From Candidatus Obscuribacterales bacterium (GTDB taxonomy: Bacteria > Cyanobacteriota > Vampirovibrionia > Obscuribacterales > Obscuribacteraceae), in assembly GCA_020634035.1 (NCBI GenBank), contig JACKCM010000002.1, forward strand, positions 1 to 64,000: 64,000 nucleotides of DNA. Direction: 5' to 3'. Numbering within the stretch: the stretch's first letter is position 1; each line of letters starts with the position of its first letter. The notes under the pieces were generated by a model that saw only the letters and a list, made by a program, of their open reading frames with translations, was not told the origin of the DNA and ran no database searches. Below are positions 29,201-36,597 of the stretch, piece after piece. The position numbers were made by a program, and so were the translations under genes.

Positions 29201-30862
29201 TTGAATCGACTGCCGGTCGGAAGCGAGTTTCCTATAGGTCGTCAGTATCAGGATATCGATTCTAAATATGTGTCTCGCAACCACGCGGCTCTCGGTCGCG
29301 ATGATGAGGGTGCCTATATAGTAAGCAAGTCCGCCGCTCCGACTTTTATAGTCTCGGAAGGCGCTGACGGAGGGCGCAATGTTCGTCGTCTCAATGAAGG
29401 CGAGAAGCACCGGATCAGCGCCGGTGAAGAGATCTGGCTCGGGTCTGCTGAGCCCGGGGTAGGTCACAAGCTCGACCTTGAGAAAGTAGAGCTGAGAGAG
29501 TCGCCGCGTTCTAGAAAAGAGATAAAAGAGCGGGTATCGGTAGAGGGTGCTCCGGTCAAAGAACCTGAAGAAGCTTCCAGAAAACTTTTTGGTGAAATAG
29601 ATATCGAGGGACCGGGAGCGATACGAACAGGAGATTCAGTGACAATCGGTTCCGATCTTAATTCCTTTCCGAAGGATAATCCATTGATCTCCAGCAAGCA
29701 TGTCGTTGTAGGTAATGATGGCTTCGGTGTCTATTTGCGTGATGTATCCGAGCATGGGACCTATATAGTCAACGATAAAGGTGTTCAAAGGCTGGAGAAA
29801 GGGACGAAGTATCATCTTCGAGAAGGGGATCAGGTATTGCTTGGCAGTCCTGATTCTAATAAAGGTTACAGACTCGACTTCCAGGCGCGGGTCAAGGATG
29901 TGCCGGTGCCGACCGGAGAACTGCCTGCCGGTGTCGGCAAATCTGTCGAATTGAAAGAGATCATACCGGCTGATACCACTAGAGATACGAACAAAGTTTC
30001 GGAAATCCATCGCATCGAATACGATGGCAAGACTCAGGATTTTGTGCGTTTTCACACGAAAGATGGCGGCAAACGGTTTAAGCCTGATACATGGCTTTAC
30101 GGCAAGGGTGGCGACAGCTCGAAAGCCAGTCCGGTAAAACTTCATATCGGTCTTTCAGATAGTTCTGACCCGGCCAAAGATCTGAAGGCTGTGCAGGACG
30201 TGATCATTCCACTATTACGCGATCAACTAGGTGAAGATGTTCTTTCCTGGAAGACTCTCCATCCTCTGCTTGCAGAAGGCGCCGATTTTAACAAGCTTAA
30301 CAGCGCCAATATTTCGCCTTTCACACAGCCGTCAACCTCCGGTCAGGGTCAAAAAGGCTTCGCCCTGTTTTTCGAAAGTGCCGAAAAGGCCAGGGAAGTT
30401 GCGCAGAAGATAGATGCGGCTTTAGTAGATGCCGGTCTCGCTTTGAAAAAAGCTCCAGAATCCGGTAATGTCGATAAGATATTGGCAGGCTCGAAGCGAG
30501 TCGGTATTGTCCGAGACCGCTGGGAGCCCACAAGCTTCCTCAAGCCTGACAGTGGCGAGAGCGCACCGGCAGTAGTGCTGGATAAAGAGATAGCCTCCAG
30601 GCTCAATTCGGAATTCGGACTCTCTGGGCTATCGCCCTCTGCAAGAGAAGGTAAGTTGAGGGAGATAGAGGATGACCTGAATATCGGCAGAGGACTTTTA
30701 GTCTACGATGACCAGGGCAGGTTGTCCCTGGCGATAAAACCTGTCGACAAAAAAGGTTATGTGGCTGAGCTCAAAGCTGATGCAGAAGGACGCCAAAATA
30801 ACCGTCGAGCTATTTACGCCATCGCCGACCGTTACGGCATCGATCCGGCGTCTCTTTTATAG
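23207..30862 (+). CDS. Giant multidomain protein: annexin-like repeats, HELGH, three FHA domains, candidate phosphothreonine lyase
   Basis: 2551 residues from the ATG at 23207. Residues 1-330 are polar with DG-rich repeats. About 345-500 contain units such as SPAELKQINEVFKTRHGEGK (362) and SSEEIATIDKTYRERYGTGL, which resemble annexin helix-loop repeats; related units recur to about 1070. A hydrophobic Gly/Ala stretch lies at 1116-1155. An HExxH zinc-protease motif, VVHELGHVVDKVLG, is at 1554-1558. Three FHA domains follow near 1895-1970, 2005-2085 and 2140-2225; the first keeps GR, SREH and NGT. The last 250 residues contain KLHIGLSD (His2313) and LSWK (Lys2349). That pair resembles the catalytic His/Lys of SpvC/OspF and of LanKC lyases, which eliminate phosphate from phosphothreonine. 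The lyase call is inference by eye. No signal peptide. It ends convergent with ribD, overlapping by 31 bp. Confidence 0.8.
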   Translation: MADKVVSRPEKSEAADVPARESVGANHKLTADAFPGPAATDKKDEVKTGIGTGTETRVDDKSDRLTEKAPGEEASDSLRRLIKERQPDGSEAVPDKLTSGLMSQEETRARNLLGRLSGAARVKSPEQGLLNQEVTEDGGTITNYDRSQRTDGLKESGRRMVEGGVELFRNYEGRVDGLQEDRLRLTAGLAESEQRFEPGKREDGKVKSTLVLSDDGKINLEFNEYSPEHRKDGLIQEATSREDGNITRTSRVFGENAEGLKTETVTVSGEGIQTKRAFTDGTSEVTLRSADGTLTESKRFDARGKEIEAEQEKAGTDSSAENRDTSVSLSVDRIARVLARSGSETGSVRDADAVGRELEGKSPAELKQINEVFKTRHGEGKVDLDTRLEEKFRGADSDYTRALLRGENDDSTHVRRLLARNAESLSTGSGPDKDAQNKLVDTIKTKSSEEIATIDKTYRERYGTGLKEALLDNGTITDRNKQFLEVYLKGSDKRSPEDVKALADRTVADRDLDGFKTVFADGAVDDATRKDYLKDGGEEKVRNAFGKDGKLALDYAREGSLQADTAVELNSSWLGDNEAAIDKFLKDLPERKRQDYKVGKRFESESEEEPERVPTEAEIDPLLYYAKTHGALDKSAGYSLIGSDNAKFRDLARWEDQISNPGGSLITRLTKHGGSVYNDGVDKVLDTVEGIDAKDWKQLKTDPEYRSTVDQFLDRHYSKADADRVKDVLDRKSGADTFEASKGERRPALDNIKDHRGDLPGTLDALTKLTKDEQRRYREDPDYKQDLDKAVSGSIRSNHGRAAAREILDGVSRGEAPERGIISRIHEHNIPGKPDRAGIIRDVEAAFKKDPGLKDRISEPKTEEDRAFSEKFKTTLETALGKRAFQSYGKELISDGSLSLESRVKLYSADRSKNGFFESLSGASKSDLERIKTDSASALPGFSKDQRRVAEVIADQGGKIEPADRGRIAVLDGDRQALNGLFSDQKPGQGAKLEEAYAKKYGADLREDGRRLLSTEEFKKVDRDLREPPKDAAEAFRRAQEDRYEGLGGIGRTLVDNLWDGTGHQAVDDYLRFQKGITEYSKDLKELPPEQFNKLDKSLQESLKLYRESKTAAADAVVDGIVITAGVGGAAFTGGVSLSLLSTTGLAGAALKVGLKSGIEGKDYDWSLGNVLKDGAIGTIDGATSVLGPAQFALLKGLGGASAELAARGILGQADEIAKLSGTALLKTGSEDTLKKGLGDTLAVAIANGQREISASTIQKLAEEVGTSPEAAKVVSELIQRSLSEAIKVESGNLLKSVGREAALNSKAGLASGTSTGVVYGADEWDGSKSLEENIRNFGTRVGSQALLNSTIAGVSAPAIRTATGAVRETAGGVKSAYESGRDLLRKPRAEEGRLVEEAVAASPPSRLATADAPDKAARPVEVEVKGSSADRVRGPHEPEPVKVSGASKEFSGEIQKLVDELPDELKRYAADGKVEILAAGKITDVFKKADGTPDWDRINQQPRGYLKGDTFENVPAFYDPNQNRIVLVENYKARGSDRFVKHDPEFAKKTVVHELGHVVDKVLGYPSLNNPDFQRAVVKDLKHIGQLKAGRDLADNARPVSPEEGGGYKVSKSTLDNGLLGRVERLDVLSADELKLLKTEGRLSDSTYSKLGKITVNLDDISYYLSDKGAVLKHFGIDGHGRQKDNPTFHDQSGIRVLDGGRHADARSELFAELHAAIRGTGEDPVQFEKLFPNATDVVKKLVPDLELPRAAIDLGGITPERLGELGFRGEAQAGGLQKYWRKGSNFYFKEGKLTLAHSEKDATATVFAYDKDGALESIKVHGNRNDFTEYKRIPGVEGGEDRWLRTEASGRETELDGIKFEVNTDGRLQVLRQGENLASDAGARFPALQSAGDSFSVGRNFQNIANLKVSREHASVVRDQRGVFIQNQSVNGTTVVRDGKSYLLQKGDRAYLKQGDEVYLGGVEDGYRLIGKEDSTIGDWLAAGSAKVEPGSQLPGLNRLPVGSEFPIGRQYQDIDSKYVSRNHAALGRDDEGAYIVSKSAAPTFIVSEGADGGRNVRRLNEGEKHRISAGEEIWLGSAEPGVGHKLDLEKVELRESPRSRKEIKERVSVEGAPVKEPEEASRKLFGEIDIEGPGAIRTGDSVTIGSDLNSFPKDNPLISSKHVVVGNDGFGVYLRDVSEHGTYIVNDKGVQRLEKGTKYHLREGDQVLLGSPDSNKGYRLDFQARVKDVPVPTGELPAGVGKSVELKEIIPADTTRDTNKVSEIHRIEYDGKTQDFVRFHTKDGGKRFKPDTWLYGKGGDSSKASPVKLHIGLSDSSDPAKDLKAVQDVIIPLLRDQLGEDVLSWKTLHPLLAEGADFNKLNSANISPFTQPSTSGQGQKGFALFFESAEKAREVAQKIDAALVDAGLALKKAPESGNVDKILAGSKRVGIVRDRWEPTSFLKPDSGESAPAVVLDKEIASRLNSEFGLSGLSPSAREGKLREIEDDLNIGRGLLVYDDQGRLSLAIKPVDKKGYVAELKADAEGRQNNRRAIYAIADRYGIDPASLL

Positions 30863-31974
30863 TCTTTCCTTCTCAAGTGAATCAGGACATCTTCGCCTGT
30901 TCTTTTCGATTCGAGCAATTCATAATTCAGTATATCGGCCATGGCAAGCTCTTCAGCCGAGTTGGTAGAGAGAACGGCACCGGCGTCGGGAAGCAGCTTC
31001 GGGGCTGTGAACCAGTAGATCTCGTCAACTAAATCTTTGAGCAAAAGATTCGCCGCTAGTTTGCCGCCGCCTTCACAGAGCACTGTATTGATACCACGGC
31101 TGGTGAGATCTTGCAGCAGCTTTCTAGAATCTATTCTGCCATCTTCGTCTATATCGGCGGGGACCAGGTCACAGTCAGCATATTGATCGCCCGGCTCTGC
31201 TCCGGGGCGGTGATAGACGATGGTTTTATTTTCGTCGTCGCTTTTGAGGACATGATAGCTTGGGTCCAGAGATAAATGAGGATCTATAATCACTTTCTTT
31301 GGATCTCGACAGTCGCAAGAGGCAAGTTCTCGAACATTTAGTCTGGGATTATCGGCTTTAACTGTTCCTGCTCCGACCAGGACACAGTCATAACGATTGC
31401 GCAATTCCTGAACCATATGTCTTGCGCCTTCACCGGTTATCCATTTGCTTCTGCCCTGCCGGTCGGCGATGCGACCATCGAGGGTGGCGGCCATCTTCAA
31501 GGTGAGCCAGGGCAGTTTTGTTGTCTGGACTTTTAAAAAGCCCCGATTCAGCCACAGGGCTTCTTCTTGCATGGGTCCTAGAACCACTTCGATGCCATGC
31601 TCGCGCAGCAGGTCGAATCCTGAGCCTGCCACTTTCGGGTTGGGGTCGGCGATGGCAGCCACCACCTTTTTTATTCCGGCTTTTACTATCGCCTCGGCAC
31701 AGGGCGGGGTCCTGCCATGGTGGCTGCAGGGCTCCAGATTGACATAGAGCGTTGCGCCACGGGCACGATCACCAGCTATCTCTAGCGCCTCTGCTTCGGC
31801 ATGGAGCATACCGGCTTTTTTGTGATAACCCTCTGCTACGATTATGCCCCCGGCATCGACTATCACCGAGCCCACCAGGGGATTGGGTGCTGTTCGTCCT
31901 TCGGCCTGTGCTGCCAGTTCCAGGCAGCGGGCCATAAACGAAGAAGAATCTTTGTTAGGCTCTTTGCTTTCCAC
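30832..31974 (-). CDS. ribD: Bifunctional riboflavin deaminase-reductase
   Basis: 380 residues from a GTG 4 bp after the phosphofructokinase stop; an ATG at 31935 is an alternative. It carries out steps two and three of riboflavin synthesis. The deaminase domain (about 10-150) has the zinc residues in MLHAEAEAL and NLEPCSHHGRTPPCAEAI. The reductase domain (about 155-370) begins PWLTLKMAATLDGRIADRQG and contains the NADPH-binding VLVGAGTVKADNPRLNVR. The C-terminal VLCEGGGKLAANLLLKDLVD is normal. It follows the phosphofructokinase gene closely on the same strand. Its 3' end overlaps the giant gene. Confidence 0.97.
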   Translation of the reverse strand: MESKEPNKDSSSFMARCLELAAQAEGRTAPNPLVGSVIVDAGGIIVAEGYHKKAGMLHAEAEALEIAGDRARGATLYVNLEPCSHHGRTPPCAEAIVKAGIKKVVAAIADPNPKVAGSGFDLLREHGIEVVLGPMQEEALWLNRGFLKVQTTKLPWLTLKMAATLDGRIADRQGRSKWITGEGARHMVQELRNRYDCVLVGAGTVKADNPRLNVRELASCDCRDPKKVIIDPHLSLDPSYHVLKSDDENKTIVYHRPGAEPGDQYADCDLVPADIDEDGRIDSRKLLQDLTSRGINTVLCEGGGKLAANLLLKDLVDEIYWFTAPKLLPDAGAVLSTNSAEELAMADILNYELLESKRTGEDVLIHLRRKDYKRDAGSMP

Positions 31975-31978
31975 GGAA

Positions 31979-33010
31979 TTAACCGAAGAAGACTTCCGCT
32001 ACTTTGTAGAGGCTGAGATCGAGAGTTTTAAGTTTGTCTACAGCGTCTTCCACCGGTACGTCGGTGACCCGTTCGCCTTTCAAAGATACCATTCTGCCCC
32101 ACTTCTCTTCATGGGCCATGTCGGCGGCATGCACACCGAATCTGGTGGCGAGCACTCTGTCGAATGCTGTGGGAGAACCACCTCTCTGGATATGGCCAAG
32201 AGTAGTAGCGCGGGTCTCGAATCCGGTGCGGGCTTCGATAAATCTGGCAAGCTTGTCGCCGATGCCGCCCAGCTTTTCGTGACCGAAATCATCTCTTTCG
32301 ACATTATTGTCGTTGAGGCTGTCGTCGGCAAATTTGGCGCCTTCCGCCACAACCACGATGGAATAATCGCGACCCCTGCCGTGGCTCTTCTTAATCGCTT
32401 CGATAACGTCGTCTATAACAATCGGTCTTTCCGGTACAAGAATGAAATCAGCACCACCGGCGATGCCGCCATAACAGGCTATCCATCCGGCGTTGCGTCC
32501 CATCACTTCGCATACAAGAACGCGGTTGTGGGATTCTGCCGTTGTATGCAGCCGATCAATCGCCTCGGCCACTATATTGACGGCGGTGTCGAAGCCGAAG
32601 GTAAAATCGGTGGCGCTCAAGTCATTGTCGATGGTCTTGGGGATGCAGACCACATTGAGCCCGTGTTCTTTGTGCATGCGGTTGGCGACACCACAGGTAT
32701 CTTCGCCGCCCACGGCAATAAGTCCGTCGAGACCGTTGCTCGACATATTAGCCATAATTCTTTCAGGACCGCCTTCGGTGTTGAAGGGGTTGGTTCTAGA
32801 GGTTCTGAGAATGGTCCCGCCTCTATTGATTATCGACTCGGTGCTCCTCAAAGAGAGAGGCATGACCATATTGTCCATGGGACCGCGCCAGCCTTCGAGA
32901 AAGCCGACAACTTCAGACCCGTAGTTTTTGACGCTATGCCTGACAACCGCTCTTATCACCGCGTTCAAGCCGGGACAATCTCCGCCTCCAGTCAGAATAG
33001 CCAGTCGCAT
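31979..33010 (-). CDS. pfp: 6-phosphofructokinase, probably pyrophosphate-dependent
   Basis: 343 residues, single domain. It phosphorylates fructose 6-phosphate in glycolysis. Seen: the GGGDCPGLNAVIRA phosphate loop, the catalytic PKTIDNDL, and FDTAVNIVAEAIDRLHTTAE with EVMGRNAGWIA. Two residues are diagnostic of phosphoryl donor. D104 in VGGEDT replaces the Gly of ATP enzymes, and K125 in PKTIDND replaces the second Gly. Asp and Lys at these positions are known to favour pyrophosphate and block ATP. The overall sequence style is that of the actinobacterial-type (group III) enzymes. The donor is inferred from these residues and untested. It is the first gene of a two-gene unit with ribD. Confidence 0.9.
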   Translation of the reverse strand: MRLAILTGGGDCPGLNAVIRAVVRHSVKNYGSEVVGFLEGWRGPMDNMVMPLSLRSTESIINRGGTILRTSRTNPFNTEGGPERIMANMSSNGLDGLIAVGGEDTCGVANRMHKEHGLNVVCIPKTIDNDLSATDFTFGFDTAVNIVAEAIDRLHTTAESHNRVLVCEVMGRNAGWIACYGGIAGGADFILVPERPIVIDDVIEAIKKSHGRGRDYSIVVVAEGAKFADDSLNDNNVERDDFGHEKLGGIGDKLARFIEARTGFETRATTLGHIQRGGSPTAFDRVLATRFGVHAADMAHEEKWGRMVSLKGERVTDVPVEDAVDKLKTLDLSLYKVAEVFFG

Positions 33011-33420
33011 AAAGTTAATCGCCTCACTATGGGTCGTGATCCGGCATCTCTTTTCATCAGGTACTTGTTGCTTCGAATCGGTTGAGCAAATGTCAACAGG
33101 AAGCTGGGAATGGCGCTGGATCTTTTGCAGGTCCCAGTATACTGAACGAAGTCTAATTTCCGTATCGGATTTTATCCAAGCATTTACACGACTTAGCCTA
33201 GTTGCTTAGATTTTGATTGTTGTAAAGCGGCTAAATTAGCCTGACTTTATGGCTTTTGCCTGATCTGGGCAGAGATTCGGCGGCGCCAATTTTTAAGTGC
33301 ATTAACTCGAATAATTTAGGTTTGGCAAATATACCGAGGTTTTCTCGGAATATCATTTAAATTTATAGCCATTGAGCGGTTCTTACCGCATCGGCACTTT
33401 TCGTCTGTGAGGGCAGTAAA
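33011..33420. other. 410-bp divergent intergenic region upstream of pfp and sucC
   Basis: Contains AT-rich stretches and a small hairpin, CCGAG-GTTTT-CTCGG, about 80 bp before the sucC start. I see no tRNA, small gene or complete sigma-70 promoter with both elements. It must hold promoters for both flanking operons. Confidence 0.5.
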
Positions 33421-34563
33421 TTGAATCTCTACGAGTATGAATCCAAACGAATATTCTCCGAAGGGGGTATTCCAATTCCACCGTCTGTACGAATAACCAG
33501 ACCGAATGAACTTGCAAAGGTTCTCTTCGGCTATCCCCTGACATTGAAGTGCCAGGTCTTGACCGGTGGTAGAGGTAAAGCCGGCGGTATCAAGTTCGCC
33601 AAGAGCTTCGAAGAAGGTCAGAAATTAGCTGAGGATCTGCTCAAGCTCGAGATCAAAGGTTCCAAAACCGAGAGCCTTCTCGTTGAGCCCAAACTCAATA
33701 TCAAAAAAGAACTCTATCTTTCCGTCACCATCGATAGGGAGAGAGGTTGTCCTATTTATATCGCTTCTGCCGAAGGCGGAGTCGAGATCGAGTCCTCCGG
33801 CAAGGTTGAAACCATGCCGATTCCCTATCCTTTTCATCCCTACGTGGCTCGCCAACTGGCTACCAGGCTGGGTCTCAAAGGTATGGCCTATGTCAAATTC
33901 GCCGATGTGGCTACCAAGCTCTATAACATCTTCGAGAAATTCGACCTGGATCTCGCTGAGATCAACCCTCTGATCATCTCTGACGGAGATGAAGTTATCG
34001 CCCTCGACGGTAAGATCACCGTCAATGACGATGCCCTTGGCCGTCAGAAACATTTCACCGGTTGGCAGGAGAAGCACCTGGTGGATCTGCCCAGCCGGGA
34101 GCGTCGCGCCAAAATGGAAGGTCTCAATCTGGTCGAGCTCGACGGCAACATTGGTATCATCTGTAACGGCGCCGGTCTGACCATGGCTACTATGGATATG
34201 GTCAAGAAGTTCGGCGGAAACCCCGGCAACTTCCTTGATGCAGGCGGCGGTTCGGACCAGGAGAAAACACTCTCCGCTATCGAAATAGTTCATGAGAACC
34301 CTCATTGCGATGTCATCCTGCTCAACATCCTCGGTGGTATCACCGCCTGTGATGAAGTGGCCGGTGCCTTAGTGGAATTCATGAAGCGTCATCCCGAGCG
34401 CAAGATGGTGGTCCGCCTGAGAGGCAACAATCAGGACATCGCCGCCAAGATGCTTGCCGAGTCAGGTCTCACGCTCTATCCCGATGTGGAAGAAGCTGTG
34501 AAAGTGGCTGTTGAGACCGCTAAGAGTTGCGCCAAGCAGCCTGCTTGCGCCAGCTCCAAATAG
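33421..34563 (+). CDS. sucC: Succinyl-CoA ligase, beta subunit
   Basis: 380 residues from a TTG start with GAGGG 7-8 bases upstream. The ATP-grasp fold is seen in LKCQVLTGGRGKAGGIKFAK (nucleotide loop) and in FDLDLAEINPLIISDGDEVI. The C-terminal CoA-ligase part has GNIGIICNGAGLTMATMDMV and GGNPGNFLDAGGGSDQE. Together with sucD 56 bp downstream it interconverts succinyl-CoA and succinate with nucleotide triphosphate formation in the TCA cycle. The C-terminus has an unusual Cys-containing tail (KSCAKQPACASSK). Operon with sucD; a strong terminator follows sucD. Confidence 0.97.
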   Translation: MNLYEYESKRIFSEGGIPIPPSVRITRPNELAKVLFGYPLTLKCQVLTGGRGKAGGIKFAKSFEEGQKLAEDLLKLEIKGSKTESLLVEPKLNIKKELYLSVTIDRERGCPIYIASAEGGVEIESSGKVETMPIPYPFHPYVARQLATRLGLKGMAYVKFADVATKLYNIFEKFDLDLAEINPLIISDGDEVIALDGKITVNDDALGRQKHFTGWQEKHLVDLPSRERRAKMEGLNLVELDGNIGIICNGAGLTMATMDMVKKFGGNPGNFLDAGGGSDQEKTLSAIEIVHENPHCDVILLNILGGITACDEVAGALVEFMKRHPERKMVVRLRGNNQDIAAKMLAESGLTLYPDVEEAVKVAVETAKSCAKQPACASSK

Positions 34564-34619
34564 GCTCAAAGATTTTTCGAACAAGACCAAAACATTAAGG
34601 ATATAGGAGATCCAAGAAA

Positions 34620-35501
34620 GTGATTCTCGTTGATAAAAACACCAAAGTTATAGTTCAGGGCGCTACCGGTAAAATGGGCTCTACCCACACCAAGCGCATG
34701 CTCGACTACGGCACCAAAATCGTCGGTGGTGTCACCCCCGGTAAAGGCGGCACCAAAATTCATGGTGTCCCCGTTTTCGATGCTGTCAAAGAGGCAGTCG
34801 ATGCCACCGGTGCCACCACTTCGGTCATCTTCGTTCCTCCCTACTATGTGCTCGACGCAGGCTATGAAGCCCTCGACGCTGGTATCGAGTTGATCGTTCT
34901 GATCACCGAAGGTGTTCCTCCCCAGGACACCGCCAAACTGGTAGCCGCAGTCAAAGCCAAGGGCGCCAAACTGGTCGGACCGAACTGCCCCGGAGTGATC
35001 ACTCCCGGTCAGAGTCTGCTCGGCATTCTGCCCGGCAATATCTTCAAAGAAGGTTCTGTCGGAATGATCAGCAGAAGCGGTACCCTCACCTATGAAATCG
35101 CCCTGGCTCTTACCGAAGCCGGTCACGGCCAGTCTACCTGTGTCGGTATCGGTGGCGACCCGGTCAAAGGCATGGGCTATCAGGAACTGCTCACCATGTT
35201 CGATAAGGACAAGGATACCGAGATCATCGTTATGATAGGCGAGATCGGCGGCACCGCCGAAGAGGAAGCGGCTGAGTTCATCAAAGCCAACGTCTCGAAG
35301 CCCGTTATCGGCTTTATCGCAGGTGTCACCGCACCTCCTGGTAAGAGAATGGGTCATGCCGGTGCAATCATATCCGGTGGTAAGGGCACTGCTGATTCCA
35401 AGATCAAAGCCTTCAAGGACAATGGCATGCACGTCGCCCTCACTCCGGGCGAAGTTGCCACCATGGTGGTCAAAGCCAGCAAACAGCTAGCTAAAGCCTG
35501 A
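34620..35501 (+). CDS. sucD: Succinyl-CoA ligase, alpha subunit
   Basis: 293 residues from a GTG start with AGGAGA about 10 bases upstream. CoA-binding Rossmann domain: KVIVQGATGKMGSTHTKRML, and GGVTPGKGGTKIHGVPVFDA. The ligase domain has KLVGPNCPGVITPGQSLLGI and the phosphorylated His in GHAGAIISGGKGTADSK. Forms a heterodimer with SucC. It is the second gene of the sucCD operon; the stop is followed 24 bp later by a strong intrinsic terminator. Confidence 0.98.
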   Translation: MILVDKNTKVIVQGATGKMGSTHTKRMLDYGTKIVGGVTPGKGGTKIHGVPVFDAVKEAVDATGATTSVIFVPPYYVLDAGYEALDAGIELIVLITEGVPPQDTAKLVAAVKAKGAKLVGPNCPGVITPGQSLLGILPGNIFKEGSVGMISRSGTLTYEIALALTEAGHGQSTCVGIGGDPVKGMGYQELLTMFDKDKDTEIIVMIGEIGGTAEEEAAEFIKANVSKPVIGFIAGVTAPPGKRMGHAGAIISGGKGTADSKIKAFKDNGMHVALTPGEVATMVVKASKQLAKA

Positions 35502-35524
35502 GTCAGGCCTTTCGGCTATTCGAA

Positions 35525-35555
35525 GAGCTCTTCTATCTAGAAGGGCTCTTTTTTT
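35525..35555 (+). terminator. Intrinsic terminator of sucCD
   Basis: A 10-bp stem (GAGCTCTTCT with AGAAGGGCTC, one G-U pair, loop ATCT) is followed by seven T residues. The next gene starts 10 bp after it, so that gene needs its own promoter. Confidence 0.9.
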
Positions 35556-35564
35556 GTATACTCT

Positions 35565-36446
35565 ATGGCCATGACCTTCAGGAACAAACTTTATCGACAG
35601 ATGCACCAGGGCGCCTACCGCGGCACTGGTCTCTCTTTAATCAACAAGATTGTCCTGGGCTTTATCTGTTTCAGTGTAGGTGTGGTCATACTCGAGACCG
35701 AGCGTCCTCTCTACTGGGCGAACTACACTACCTTTGTGATCATCGATTACACCATCGGTGTGCTTTTCACCATCGAGTATCTGGCCAGGCTCTGGTCCAG
35801 CGGAGAAGACCCTAGATACAAAGGTGCTTTCGGTAAACTTCGCTATATGGTCACCCCGGCAGCTCTTATTGATCTGCTTGTGATCATCCCGTTTTTCTTG
35901 TTGAGCAACTCCAACTATTTTCTGGCGCGTTTTGTTCGTCTTTTCCGTCTTTTCGCCCTGGCCAAGTTCGGCCGTTATTCCGAAGCGCTTCTGCTTGTCC
36001 AGGATGCTGTATGGAGCCGCCGCCATGAGCTTTTCATGAGCTTTATCCTCACCTCGGTGATTCTACTGGTGAGCTCTACTGTGATGTGGGCGGTGGAAGA
36101 CGGAGAAGCCTTCGAGAGCATACCGCGAGCGCTCTGGTGGGGAGTGATCACGCTTACCACAGTCGGTTACGGCGATGTTTATCCCCAAACTGTCGCAGGG
36201 AAAATCTGTAGCGGTCTCACCGCCATAGCAGGTATAGGTCTTATCGCCATGCCCGCAGGCATTCTCGCGGCGGCATTTTCAGAAGCCTTCCAGCGGCACA
36301 AGATGGTGGTTTTAGAGCGTCGGGAGCATTCGGTGGAGGTTCCAAGAATAAAAGTGGATTCGCCCAGGGTGAGCGCCACTCGGCTGGAAGCCAGTACAGC
36401 CAAAGATAATACGGCTGAAGGCAGTAAAGATTCCGAAGAAGCGTAG
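35565..36446 (+). CDS. Voltage-gated-type potassium channel
   Basis: 293 residues. Six membrane segments by appearance: the first four (residues about 24-130) resemble a voltage sensor. S4 is ARFVRLFRLFALAKFGR with arginines every third or fourth residue. Then S5, a pore loop with the K+ selectivity signature TLTTVGYGDVYP near residue 200, and S6. The cytoplasmic tail is 75 residues of charged, low-complexity sequence with no RCK or cyclic-nucleotide domain visible. Its first codons lie almost directly after a TATACT (35558-35563), so a leaderless transcript beginning near the second ATG (35571) is possible. It stands alone after the sucCD terminator. Confidence 0.92.
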   Translation: MAMTFRNKLYRQMHQGAYRGTGLSLINKIVLGFICFSVGVVILETERPLYWANYTTFVIIDYTIGVLFTIEYLARLWSSGEDPRYKGAFGKLRYMVTPAALIDLLVIIPFFLLSNSNYFLARFVRLFRLFALAKFGRYSEALLLVQDAVWSRRHELFMSFILTSVILLVSSTVMWAVEDGEAFESIPRALWWGVITLTTVGYGDVYPQTVAGKICSGLTAIAGIGLIAMPAGILAAAFSEAFQRHKMVVLERREHSVEVPRIKVDSPRVSATRLEASTAKDNTAEGSKDSEEA

Positions 36447-36597
36447 TTATAGAAGCCGCCTGGATGCCCGGGTGATATCTTGTGGTGTCGAGGTATATAT
36501 TTAACAGGCCGACTGAGGCAATAGAGAAGGATCGCCCGGCGGCTTGCTTATGGTCTTACTACCAAGCATAATTAAAGAATCAGTGCGGAAGTGATTC

